Shown here: in pieces, positions 23,373 to 34,756 of the stretch
Numbering within the stretch: the first letter of the stretch is position 1
How the letters are laid out: every line of letters begins with the position of its first letter
Source: Purshia tridentata
Taxonomy: Eukaryota > Streptophyta > Magnoliopsida > Rosales > Rosaceae
Length of the DNA stretch: 64,000 nt
Assembly: GCA_003254885.1 (NCBI GenBank)
Contig: QANT01004479.1
Location: 1 to 64,000 of the forward strand
Direction: 5' to 3'
Notes under the pieces: generated by a model
Told to the model about the DNA's origin: nothing
What the model saw: only the letters and a program-made list of their open reading frames with translations
The model's database searches: none
Position numbers and translations under genes: made by a program

Positions 23373-26300
23373 CTCAGTTGCTGATGATGATCTGCTGCAA
23401 ATGGGTTTTTGATCAAATAGAAATATCAGAGATGGAATCTTTTTCTCTGTTGGTTTATGGGTTTTTTAATTCAGATCATGTTATGGGCTCTGGTAGAGTG
23501 AAATTGGATTTGGGGGGTTTTGATTAGAGAGAGGTGGGTGATATGCAGAGTGAGGAGATGAGATGAGATGAGATGTGATGTGGGTTGGGATTATTTTAAT
23601 TGGTTGAGAAGGGTGAGAGTGAACAGTAGAGGCTGGCTCTGCTGTTTGTGTCTCCCTCTCAGTGTCTCTGAGCATTGGGATTCTCCATGCCCTCTCACTC
23701 TTCTTACACTCACACACACACACGCTCTCTCTCTCTCTCTCTCACCTGCAACATATCCAATGGCTCTCCACACTTCTCCTCCATTATTTGGGGGTCTTCC
23801 ACTTTACAAACCTTGTCCTTTTTGACCTTTTTTTTATTTATATATTATCAACTTCTTCTTCTCTCTTTCTTTTCTCTCTGTTTTTCTTTTTCTCTTACCA
23901 TTTCTTCACTTTGTTTACTATTTGTTCACTAATTGTTATTTACATCCCTTCTTACATGAGTTTCAATTATGCAATCCAATAAAAATTGAAATTTTCTACA
24001 ATGCGGCATGTCAGGTAGACAATGGATAGATTCTTTATTATTAGATATTTTTGAATTATATCTTTTATTTGCACGGTAGATGTTTTCTTGAAAATCAAAA
24101 TATAAAAGATATAACAAATAAGAACTAGATGAAATACAAATTGGTCGCAACACTAATAAACTCAAGTGTGAACTCTCGTCCTTTTTTCCTTTCACTATAG
24201 TAAAGCTATATCGATAACATGCATGTGATGATAATTGTTGTTGTTTTTAGTATTGTTTCTTCAACAAAACAAATTGAAACAAATAAAAGTTGGTTTGAAA
24301 TGTGTTTAGCCATTAATAACCATCAATAATTATAAATTAATTTGAAGATCTTATAACTAAAATAAAATAACTATATATGACTCATTATGCCATATATTTT
24401 TATTTTTTTGAAATAAACTTTATTTTAAAGAGGTTAAACCTCAAAGATAGTACAACATGTTGTGAAGAAATGCCATCCATAATTCATATATAAAAGTCAA
24501 GAAACAAAATAGCATACGGGAATCCATTGCCTTGATAAAATCACAAAAGGCAACCCCATATATGAAAGTGACTTAACAAAAACACATGCTTAACAAGAAG
24601 ATGCATTAATTACAAATTACAATCACAAAGGACAAGTTCCATACATGAAAGTTGGGAAACAAAAATGCATAATTACCAAGGATTACTGCGTGGATTTCAA
24701 TCTTACATAGAGTTAGATGGCAAAGTTTATTTCCAGAACCAATAAATAAAAATTAGTTAAGCTGGTTTAAAAAAACAAAATTCGTATATGTTGCTACAAA
24801 ATAGTGAAAATATTACCTTCATTTAATTAACACACAAAAAAAAAAAAGGAGCTTTTGTCTCTACCTTTTTCTCAAAGGAAAGTGAAAGCACGGCCCAATG
24901 AAAAAAATAAAAAATGAGCAGTAAATAGTTGTTTTCCATTGGAGTCTCAGGGGCTCCTTTAGCAGACAGCCAGACAGTGTTTGGCGTTATCTGCACGCGC
25001 AGTATATTCGCGTCTGAACAACTTCCCACTACCCTTTTCTTCCAATTTCTTTTATACTATTTTTTTCCCAGCAGCAAAATAAATAAATGAAACAAATGAA
25101 AAACAAAAATATATAAAAAGAAAAGAGTAGATGCATTCTTTTTCTTTTCAAGTTTGAAGTACCGTGGCTTAGTTTACCATCATTTGTCCTTTTTTGCTCA
25201 GATCTCAATATCTTATCAATTTTATTTTTTTTGGGGTGCTTTTTTTTGTGGTGATTGTTAGAGTTTCACTTCTAATCATACATGAGAAGAGATTTGACTA
25301 CACAGTTACTTTTTTAATTTATTAAATTTGGCATCTGATTACTTTGTTGGCAAATCACCCTTTTGAGTTAAAAGGGTAACTGCAGAAAAACAGAATTACA
25401 TTACAAAAGCCTTTTCTTTTGGGGGTTAAAGAATCAAGATACTTCTTCTCTCATCTCTCTACTGTTATATTTGCCTACTTGGTGTTCACTAAAATATATA
25501 AAATAACCCTAATTGGTAAGTTGAATTTTTGGCTATCATTTCATTCATTTTAGCTTACCTTGTTCAACTTTCCTGCCTTTAAGGCTGTAACTAATGATCT
25601 TATTTTTGGAACTATGTCTTAAACAAGAATGTTTTGTTAAATTAAGTTGCTTAATATAGTCTAACATGTTTGTATTGGACAGATTTAGCCTTGTAGACAT
25701 TGACAAGAGTCCAGTCAAATAAATAGAAGCTAACTATTCAGAGGTCGAAGAGACAAACATGGTTTTAGCTAAAGACTCTTCAACAATCAAATTGACATAG
25801 TTTACTAATAATTTATTCGGGTTAGTATATGCGAATGCGTACCTCATTTAGTGACCGATGAATTACTTTATTAGAAATTAAGTTAGTGTCATTGACAAGA
25901 AGGCTGTCAATCGTAAGAAGATTTTTTATCTAACGTGGTAGCAAGATTCCTAGAAGTGTTGAAAACTCAAGATATGTAGAGTACTAGATTTTTAGGGTTA
26001 GTGTGCAAGTCAGAGTGGGTCCTTGTTGAAGACTTAGATCCTTTTGAAGAAGCATTGAACTTATTATCGACTTCTTTTGAGTAAAGTATAATATTAACAG
26101 TATGACACCATAATAATAATCGAGAGTATAATTGATAATATAACTCATCCATGTAAAGAATCTGATATAAGGCATGGTTAATTTCCAAGCCCACAAGGCA
26201 ATCACTAATTAAAGAGTAAATCTCTTGAGAAATGTTAGTAATGTTAGAGTATCACATGCATAGGATGGTTTTACCTTATCCACTTAAAAACTACAAGGAC

Positions 26301-28784
26301 AACAATTTAGCTCAACTAGGTCCTCCAATCTCTAAATATATTTTTTTCTTTTTTATGATGTTGATGTAGAAACATGTACAAATTTACACTAATCTCTAGA
26401 GATAAGATTTTCAAATCTCTTTTCTTATGATGTTGATATCAGCATGTTCAAATTTCTTGTTGGGCCATGTAGGCATTGGTTGTATTAGGCACAAGAGGAG
26501 CGTGTTTGAAGATCGATGTCTCAGATAGGAGGGTCAAATCCAATGTCAAATGCTATGAAGATATGCAATAGATTCTACAAATATCTATGCTGATAATTTG
26601 ATTACCATTTACAGTTGACAAAAGAAAGAAACAATTTTGCCACATATTTTACAACGAAAATGATAAAAGTCACTGCCTAATCTTAGGCAGCTAAATATGA
26701 CTTTCGTACGTTCATATCAAGCATATATGACTTCTTGGTTCGAATCAATTGATCATTAGAAAAGCTTGAAGATTTACTTGCTACTTGCTACTTGCAACTT
26801 GCACTTCTTATCCAAAAAAGAGAGTTTAAAACCTTTTCTCATAATCATCAATGATGTTGTGTTTTATTGATTCATACATAGATCTGTTATAAGGCTTAAT
26901 TAGTTTACAACAAGTAAAATACTTACATGTGTAATGACATTGACACATTATTTGGAATCCAATTTACGGCGCAACTTTAAAATTCTTAACATTACTGATT
27001 TTTTTATTGACCAAATTGTGACAGCGTGGTAGTCACATTATTTCGACATTATAAATGTGCATTACAGTCAAATCTTGCTTTATTTGTTTTTGTTAATATT
27101 TAAATTCTATTTAAGTTTACATGGTAATTATTTTATTTGAATCTTTTTTTTGATAAATACTTTTTTTGGATCTATACTTTATAGCTTAAATCCAAAGTTC
27201 TAAACCATTATAAATCTATATAAACCCTAATGCATGATTGTTAAGTAATCACAACTATATACTTGAAAAAAAGGAAGAAGCAAACATTCTTGCAATTGAA
27301 TTTGGCCTCCCAATATTGCTAGAGTATTCAAATTTGAATAAATCAATCCTATCATGTGGTAAACAAATTTAGCGACCAATTAGTACTCAAATTCGAATCT
27401 ATAAAAGTTTTATTTCCAAAATCAAAATTTTTATGACTAAAACGATACATGCATGTGGTGATTGTACTCATTGTTCCTTATAATGGCAAATACAAGAGCC
27501 TCATCAATAGTCAGCCAGAGGTACATATCTGGCTCAATCTATCTTCTGAACAAAAGGAATCTAAGAAAACAAATTGAAAAAAATAAAAATGCAGAACAAG
27601 AAAACAATCATTTGTAATTAGCTTTGTTAATTAATTTACCATTTTCCATTGAAAACAAAGTTTAGAAAGAGAAGTAGCATCTTTCTTTTTCTCTCATATG
27701 AATCACAAGTAGTTGTCTGGAAGATCTATATAGGGCCCCAACTGGCACAATATTAATTTGTTCACCCTCTTCAGTTACTCTCAATGCATTTGTTTATTCA
27801 ATTAATTTCACTGTTTGAATTTTGTGATATCTATTTTTAAATAGGAGCCCATCATTTTTTTGATGGAGAAATTCATACAATTTTTTACCCAACAAAAAAA
27901 GAAGGATGATTCTAATTGCTAACAGACAAGAAGAGGCAACCACTAAACAGCCCATGTGGGGAAGGCAAACACCACTGCAAAACCAAGTTCAAATTAAAAA
28001 AACACATGCCATTTTTGCATTTTATGTGAATTCCACCTTTAGGTATTGAAATTAACCTTGGGCTGAATTTTGGTTTTTTGCTAATATGTAGGTCCTATAT
28101 ATATTTGGTATCTTTCTTTGTGGTTGACTTTGAGTGGTTTTTAAGTTATTTTCATTGGCTTGGGTAATTAACTTGGGCCTAATTCGATCCAAACCGACTA
28201 AACCAATCTAACTTTAGTTCAATTGGGTTAATTATTGGTTCTATACTTTTCATTTGTTGAGTTTAGGGTCAAAATTTTAATTTACCAACTACTCACCGAC
28301 TACTTATTAGTCTAATGAGTAGTAATATAATCTCAAATTCAAAAAGAAAAATAAACTTAAAGACCAACTCGATTCATGCTAGTGCTCACTGACCATGCAT
28401 GCATCATGCGTGTCATCTGGGAAGCATTCTTTCATTCCAATAATTCCAATGGGCAGCTCATGCAGTTCATCTGGTCTATCACAAAAGACAATCGATCAGC
28501 TAGCTTTGTCTTTTTGGTTTAACTTCTACTGATCTACTTAGATATATATTTACACAGAGCAAAAGTTGTGCTAACCAGACCAGAATGTCATTGCTTTAAA
28601 TTACACTTTCGGCATAGGCTTGGCTTTTTAGCTATGGCTAGCTAGCTAGCTAGTAGATGACTAGAATGTCATATATATATATATGCTTATGAATTATGAT
28701 GACAATGGGAGGACATAGATAGACAAGCATAGTGAGGAAGAAAAAGCTTTCCAAATGTGTTGTGGGTTTGGTCCGCATTCGATA
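23371..28784. other. AFB5-like upstream region and gene-poor intergenic DNA
   Basis: The first few hundred bases are the presumed promoter and leader of the AFB5-like gene, with a second CA/CT microsatellite near 23705-23742. Beyond about 24200 I see no gene. A 13-base palindrome gaggttaaacctc lies near 24431. The block 25550-26050 is GC-richer than its surroundings but carries no readable protein, so it may be an old retroelement remnant. Nothing more can be supported. Confidence 0.5.
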
Positions 28785-29008
28785 TGATCAAAAAGTTTGT
28801 AGACGGAAAAAGGCAGTGTGATGTTAATAGAATAAATAGTTCATGATATTATTTTTACACATTATTTATAGTTATAATCTTGTGGTTTGTAGCCTATGAT
28901 CAAAAAGTTTGTAGACGGAAAAAGGCAGTGTTATGTTAATAGAATAAATAGTTAATGATATTATTTTTACACATTATTTATAGTTATAATCTTGTGGTTT
29001 GTAGCCTT
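28785..29008. repeat. 112-bp tandem duplication
   Basis: Two head-to-tail copies of about 112 bases (28785-28896 and 28897-29008) begin with tgatcaaaaagtttgtagac and end with gtggtttgtagcct. They differ at only a few positions (for example gtgtgatg against gtgttatg), so the duplication is recent. It is non-coding. Confidence 0.9.
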
Positions 29009-30645
29009 TTTGAGATGCTGGCGTTTAGTTACATGCAGCTCCAAACATGGTCTGTTCAAATACTGACTTAATAAGGCAATGAGAGTACGTAGTACAACAA
29101 TTGACAACTAGTTTTTGTATAATGAATCTTGATTCGTGCTTTTCTGCTACGATTTAGCGACACATAAATTGAATTCATACATATTACATATTACATATTA
29201 CATATATGCATGCAGGTTTGAAATAGGGAAAAACAGCACAAGGATATATCATCAGCCAGGGTAACAGGTTCATTGCTCCTCCAAATGTATTCGCCAAAGA
29301 GGTAAGGTAATTAATTATTACTAAAATATATATAGTTTCCAATAATAGTGTTGGTTAATTGTTGATTAATGGAATTAGGGGACGAAGAGGGAGTAGACCC
29401 AAGAGTCTGAGTGGAAGAACTGGGAATGGACATCACAACGAGATTTCATGATGAACGTTCTGTCCCAGACAAGGACCGTAAATATATATCACTCATAAAT
29501 TGCCCTCGGCCAACAAAGAGAGGATAAACATTATGTATGCACACAAGTATAATGTGTAGATGCCAACTAGTTGGGTCCAATCATTCCAAAATTCACTAAG
29601 GTTGGCATATCGATGCTCCTCTTAAATATCAAAAGAAAAATTTACAACTTCAAAATGAGATTTCAATGTTTCAAAAAAATAAGGCAAAGCCCAAAATTGA
29701 TATCACAATCATACTTTGGAGTTGGACGGGCCCTTATAAGGGCATCTCACACAGTTGTTACTAAGGCAACCGTATACTTTCATTTAGTTCACTTCAGTTC
29801 ACAATATAATGCTATAACTATAAGCTCCACAGTAATAATTACTTCATCCTCATCGTAACTAGGAACTCCNACAGTTGTTACTAAGGCAACCGTATACTTT
29901 CATTTAGTTCACTTCAGTTCACAATATAATGCTATAACTATAAGCTCCGCAGTAATAATTACTTCATCCTCAGCGTAACTAGGAACTCCCAAAAAAAAAA
30001 AACAGACGAGGGAATACATAAACGGTAAACTCAGTAGTTACCTAAATTTGTACATCAAACCAAATTAAGCTGTCTATACCTAAATATGTACAATATGGCT
30101 ATGCACCCACTTATTTAGAATCTTGTAATCAACACTTAGTTGAGACCTACCTGCAAAAAGAAAAACTAGGGTAAGCACAAAGGAAACATATGTCGTGTTA
30201 TGTATAAGTTCCTTGACAGAAACATACACAGATAGATAGAGTTCATGCATGGCAGTTCTAAAACGGAGGCCTAATAAGTTATCAATCTACACCGTAAATA
30301 TGAGGAGGCCCCAATTAAATAATCTAGCTAGTGCAAAGATATAGAGTGAGATTGGATCCTGCAAGTGAATTCATCAACCACAACAAAGCGAACTCAAAAT
30401 TCCTATAAAGCAACATACTATTGTTTCAAACTAAATGTTAATTAGCAACCACCAGCAAGTCAGATCACACTTTACAGTGACATAGTAGTACAAACACACA
30501 TAAAGAGAAATAAATACAACTCTCTGGCCCACAGATATGACAAACCAAAAAAGCAAAGGAAAAAATAAAGAAGTTGTGACATAAATGTTGCTTGATGACC
30601 TCAAAAGAAGGCATCAGAATGATGCAAATCCTAGATAAAGAGTTT
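29009..30645. other. Intergenic region with a duplicated block around one N
   Basis: No gene is supported. A block of about 118 bases (29752-29869) is repeated almost exactly at 29871-29988 with a single N between the copies; see the assembly finding. Positions 29220-29480 are GC-richer and contain gtaaggt, which could be a splice donor, but no frame carries a recognised domain. The last part is the 3' flank of the minus-strand DUF1664 gene. Confidence 0.5.
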
Positions 30646-33600
30646 CTATTCAAACCTTAGCAGGTTGTTCCTTGGAGGCTCTTCCAACTTGTTAATATCA
30701 TCTAGCACGATGCCATCAGTTGACTTATTCAAACTTCCTGACAAAGAGTCTGCAATTTCTTTGAGACCCTGCAAGCAAGTCGCATGATGAACAATCACAA
30801 AGAAGATTTAATGATTTAAGTAACAAGATAGTGGCTGACAAAATAGTGTTTGAAACCCCAAAATTACAAGAGTAGATGTAAGCATGGAATGGAATTACAG
30901 CCTAAGAAAGAGACATGCCATTCAATACAGACAAAGCCCAACATATGACATGGCCCAACCCATCACCCCATATAAACCAAAGACTTTTTGCATCAATTGT
31001 GAAAAAAATTCTTATGACTGCAATTTTCAGTAGCCTCAAGTCTCAGCTCGGATCTTGAGAAGAAAAAAGTACTTAGTAATAGCTTGTTAAAGGATATTTA
31101 ATTTCCAAAAGTCAGAAACAAAGGGAATAGAAACCTAAAGCATCATGCTCCATCAATGCTGTACTAAATTTAGCATCTCATTGCAATGTAATCTATGGGT
31201 TATTTCTCTCATTTGAAAAATCACCCATAGATTACAATCAAAACATATGGCTAACCATTGCATTAATGGGCACAAATGCCTTAATTGGGCCCATAAACCA
31301 TAAATAAGAGAAAATATGAAGGATGATGGGCGCCATTTCTTCAAGAGAACTTAACATTTGTCAGGTCTGCCAATTTATAAAATTAATTGATGAGATAGTT
31401 CTCACTTACAAAAGTTACAGATATGCAATTGTGTTGTCAACTAGCAGACTAAAAGATTAACCAACAACATCAAATGAGAATACAAGTCCCTGTCCTGTGT
31501 TCAGTACTAACTAAATAATGTCAGAAACTAGAAAAAGGATTCTTAGAAACAAACCATCGGGCTTGGAGTTTCTGAATATGAGAGTAAACGACTGCGTGGT
31601 TTCCCAGAAAGTTTAAGTTGCTTCTGCAAGCAGAAATAATACTTAGATCAGTGATCATCTATTAATAATCTTTTACATAAGATGCCCTGTTTTCCACTTT
31701 GAAACCAACCACAGAATGTGAGTGGGACACAATGAAGTTGACGGCAGGACTTATCTTTGACTACAATATGACCTTATTACATGTAGCAGTGTAACTTTGA
31801 TACAATCAACATATTTTATCATTTTTCACAGTAAAAAGATATTATTATAAATCAATACAACATGAACAAACCTGCAGAGGTTCAGGCATTTCAACTTTTT
31901 CCCCATCAACAAAATTGCAAAGATACAATACGCCAAGATTTGCAAGATCCTGTCAGGAGACATTTATGTTAGTACATCCTCAAGGAGACAAAGAGGCAAT
32001 AAACATATTAACACAACTGCCTCTGCAAGTTGTCCAAAAAGATACAATACGCCAAGATTTGCAAGATCCTGTCCATCCTCAAGGAGACAAAGAGGCAATA
32101 TACATATTAACACAACTGCCTCTGCAAGTTGTCCAAAGCAAAGATAAATTTGACTTATAAGTTAGTTAATTTTAAACTTACAGTGAGAAAAAATACCAGC
32201 GTATATATATGCATATAGAAGATTTAAGTCAAGCATGTCTCGCTAATAAATAATTCTATACTTTCTATTCAATTAATTCAGGCTTCACTATTAAAATAGA
32301 AATAAAAGCTGTTTTACCTGCTTTTCTTCAAGAGAACATATCTTCCAATCCTGAGAAAGGACAAAGGAAGCTTTGTTACAACAAATAGAAAAATTTGAGA
32401 GAGATGTAAAGGAAAACTAGTACACAAGGAAAAAAGAACTGAGAGCCCATGTAATACTATAAGAATGCTCTCTCTCCTTAGGTACTCTCCCTCTCCAAAA
32501 TATTTGTCTTCATAAAGAGTAAATGCAGATACAAGAAAAAAGTTGACACAAAAGAAAACACCACCAAACCAGAAAATGACACTATGTTGAAACAGACTCA
32601 CCAAACCGGAAACCATGCTCTGCAATTTACTCAAGTCAAAGTCAATTTCAGAAAGAGAACTCTGAACTCCACCAACCTGTCACAAGTTGTAAACAAATTA
32701 AGGGATGAAGCTAACAAAATAAATACAATCTAATATGTATAATAATCACAAAAAATTCATACGATACTACTGAACACAACATATCCATATCCACAGAACA
32801 TTAACAGAAAGTACACACCATAAGACTCCGTTTACAATAAATTGGAATGAGGCTTGTAAAACATCAATTATGGATAGAGGATACTAAAACACACCAAAAA
32901 ACAGCTGTGAAAAATTCATTACATGTAAATCAATTTTTATCACATCAGAACCTTTTGCTCAGTTTACCCACTGACTATGGAAATCTAATAGGAATCAGCC
33001 TCATCAAACTTGAAAAATAAAAAGAATGTACTTAAAAATATATTTTTCCAACTAAAAACTTAGAACTAAAAGGTCATATACGCAGAAAATGACATACATC
33101 ATCCTTAATTGACCTTGAGAGATCATTTTGCTCCAGCATTTTGTCATCCAAATTATGGATTCTCTGCATCAGGTGCTTCTTTGTTTTCTGTACAACATAA
33201 GAATGTAAATCACTATTGAATGGTTTATACAAACTCCATAAATTATATTGATGAATGAACATGATCCCATTAACAAAACTTGACATAAAATAGGGTGTTT
33301 TGGGGGGAACAATCAGCGGAACAGAAACATACAGCAAGAGCATCTGACACGTTCTCCAGATGCTTTGTCAAATTAGAAACAGCATTAGCCATATTGCGCT
33401 TGGTCACATACATAAGATCTGAGAATGAAATACCCTAATCATTTGTAAAGAGCAGAATATAAGTATACTCAAACAATAAAAATAAATTGCATAAAGGAAA
33501 GGAAAAATCACAGAACCAAAAGAAGAAATAATATAAATATATGTATGTCATTTGAATACCTTCAACCACATGTAACCATAACCCAATCCCCCCACGGCAA

Positions 33601-34363
33601 AAGCTGGGATTACAAGTGACGTCCAGTTACCTAACAAAAAAAAAAAACTAAGAACCAATGAGAAAATGTTTCTTTCGCATTATGACATACATAAACTAGA
33701 CAGGAGTAGTGGTTTTAGAAACTTAACCAGAAAGAAGAAGGCATTGAACATATAGAAGAAAAGTGAGTTACCAGCTTGGCCACCATTCCCATTCAGGACA
33801 GTTATCTGTGATCTTGAGGCAACTTTTTGTACCTCAGCTGCCAATCGGCGCACCTACAAGATAGTCAAACAAGAAACTTCATATCCATCTAAATAAATTT
33901 GACAGAAGAAAATCATTTGATACTAATTTATACCCCAAGTTTTGCAATACCTGTGCTGTGATGTCGCCTTCTGATTGATCACCGGATCCATTCACCAAAG
34001 TCTGCAAACAAAGCAGAAAGAAATTAGAACGCTCAGAAATATATATATGTATTATCTGAGGTAGTCTACGATTTTCCGGGAAACAAAAAAAACCATCAAT
34101 TTTCACAGCAGCCAAACACGAGCTCGTAAGAATAAAACTGAAAGAAACATAAAAAATAGTACCTGAAGTTCAGCAAGCAAATCAGACAATTTACCGTTCT
34201 TAAGCATGATGGTGCTGGTGTATCCTGTGCATATAGAATAATCACTCAGATCGAATACACAACAAAATATACAGTGAAACTAATTCAGTGTTAAATGAGC
34301 GACAGTACCTGCTCCAGCTAAGATCAGAATCCTGGAAACCCCTATTCCGGTTTGCATGGCCAT
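30646..34363 (-). CDS. DUF1664 family protein (plant-specific coiled-coil membrane protein)
   Basis: This is a plant protein of the DUF1664 family; the molecular function is unknown. Twelve exons, in order: 34363-34309, 34224-34163, 34001-33951, 33853-33772, 33630-33560, 33434-33333, 33187-33098, 32676-32602, 32350-32318, 31949-31872, 31623-31555 and 30768-30646. All introns are GT-AG, and the product is 296 residues. A hydrophobic N-terminus (RILILAGAGYTSTIML) is followed by a second hydrophobic stretch near 90-106 (SLVIPAFAVGGLGYGYMWL). A heptad-rich helical region follows (about 112-190, including NLTKHLENVSDALAKTKKHL). The C-terminus is polar with SGKPRSRLL. Exon 10 is partly duplicated in the preceding intron. 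The gene is divergent from the GEM-like gene with 393 bases between the start codons. Confidence 0.9.
31920..32137. repeat. Tandem duplication copying the start of DUF1664 exon 10
   Basis: Units 31920-32038 (about 119 bases) and 32039-32137 (about 99 bases) are nearly identical apart from a 20-base block missing from the second. On the gene strand the second unit lies upstream, and repeats the acceptor (gacag) and the first 30 or so bases of exon 10. It therefore supplies a decoy splice acceptor. Confidence 0.9.
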
Positions 34364-34756
34364 GGCTCTGTTTGGTTGGATCAGAAACCCTAACGGGGGT
34401 AGGACAGTGTGGATTTTGTTGTGGTGACAATAAAGGGGTTAGTTAGTTAGTTAGTTATGAGAGATGTTTGGTGTCAACTGTCTAGTAACCTATGACGTTG
34501 TTGCAATTGTCGTTGGTGTTGTTCCCCTTCGAATTTTAGGTGTCGTTTTCTCCTTCTTCCCTTCTTGCCTTCTGTCGTTACCGTCGTTTACCGCCTTGGG
34601 CTTTGCCTTTGTTTTGGGCCTTCATAAAGCCCAAGCCCAAACTGGCTATTGATTGAGCATTGACTAATTGACCAATGACGGACTCCACTACAAACAACTC
34701 TTCCGAAATCGCGTTGGATTCTCCGTCCCAAACAAGTCCTCTGAAATTCAGAGAAA
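34364..34756. promoter_or_regulatory. Divergent promoter with telo-box and clustered site II motifs
   Basis: The two start codons at 34363 (-) and 34757 (+) are separated by 393 bases. Within it are a telo-box (aaaccctaa at 34385-34393) and four TGGGCY site II motifs in either orientation (34597-34602, 34615-34620, 34628-34633, 34634-34639). A ttag repeat lies near 34438-34457. Site II elements bind TCP factors and, with telo-boxes, typify growth-linked and housekeeping plant promoters. No strong TATA box is evident. Confidence 0.75.

Noticed and set aside
22661-23416. 251-residue minus-strand frame overlapping AFB5-like exon 1
   Set aside because: It is an alternative-frame shadow of the GC-rich F-box exon, with Arg/Ser/Pro bias and no domain.
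29571-29858. 95-residue frame near the duplicated block
   Set aside because: It has no domain, runs into a suspected assembly join and starts at a non-ATG codon.
33294-33310. Sequence resembling part of miR395 (gtgttttggggggaac)
   Set aside because: It lies in an intron, matches only the G-rich core and has no complementary arm nearby.
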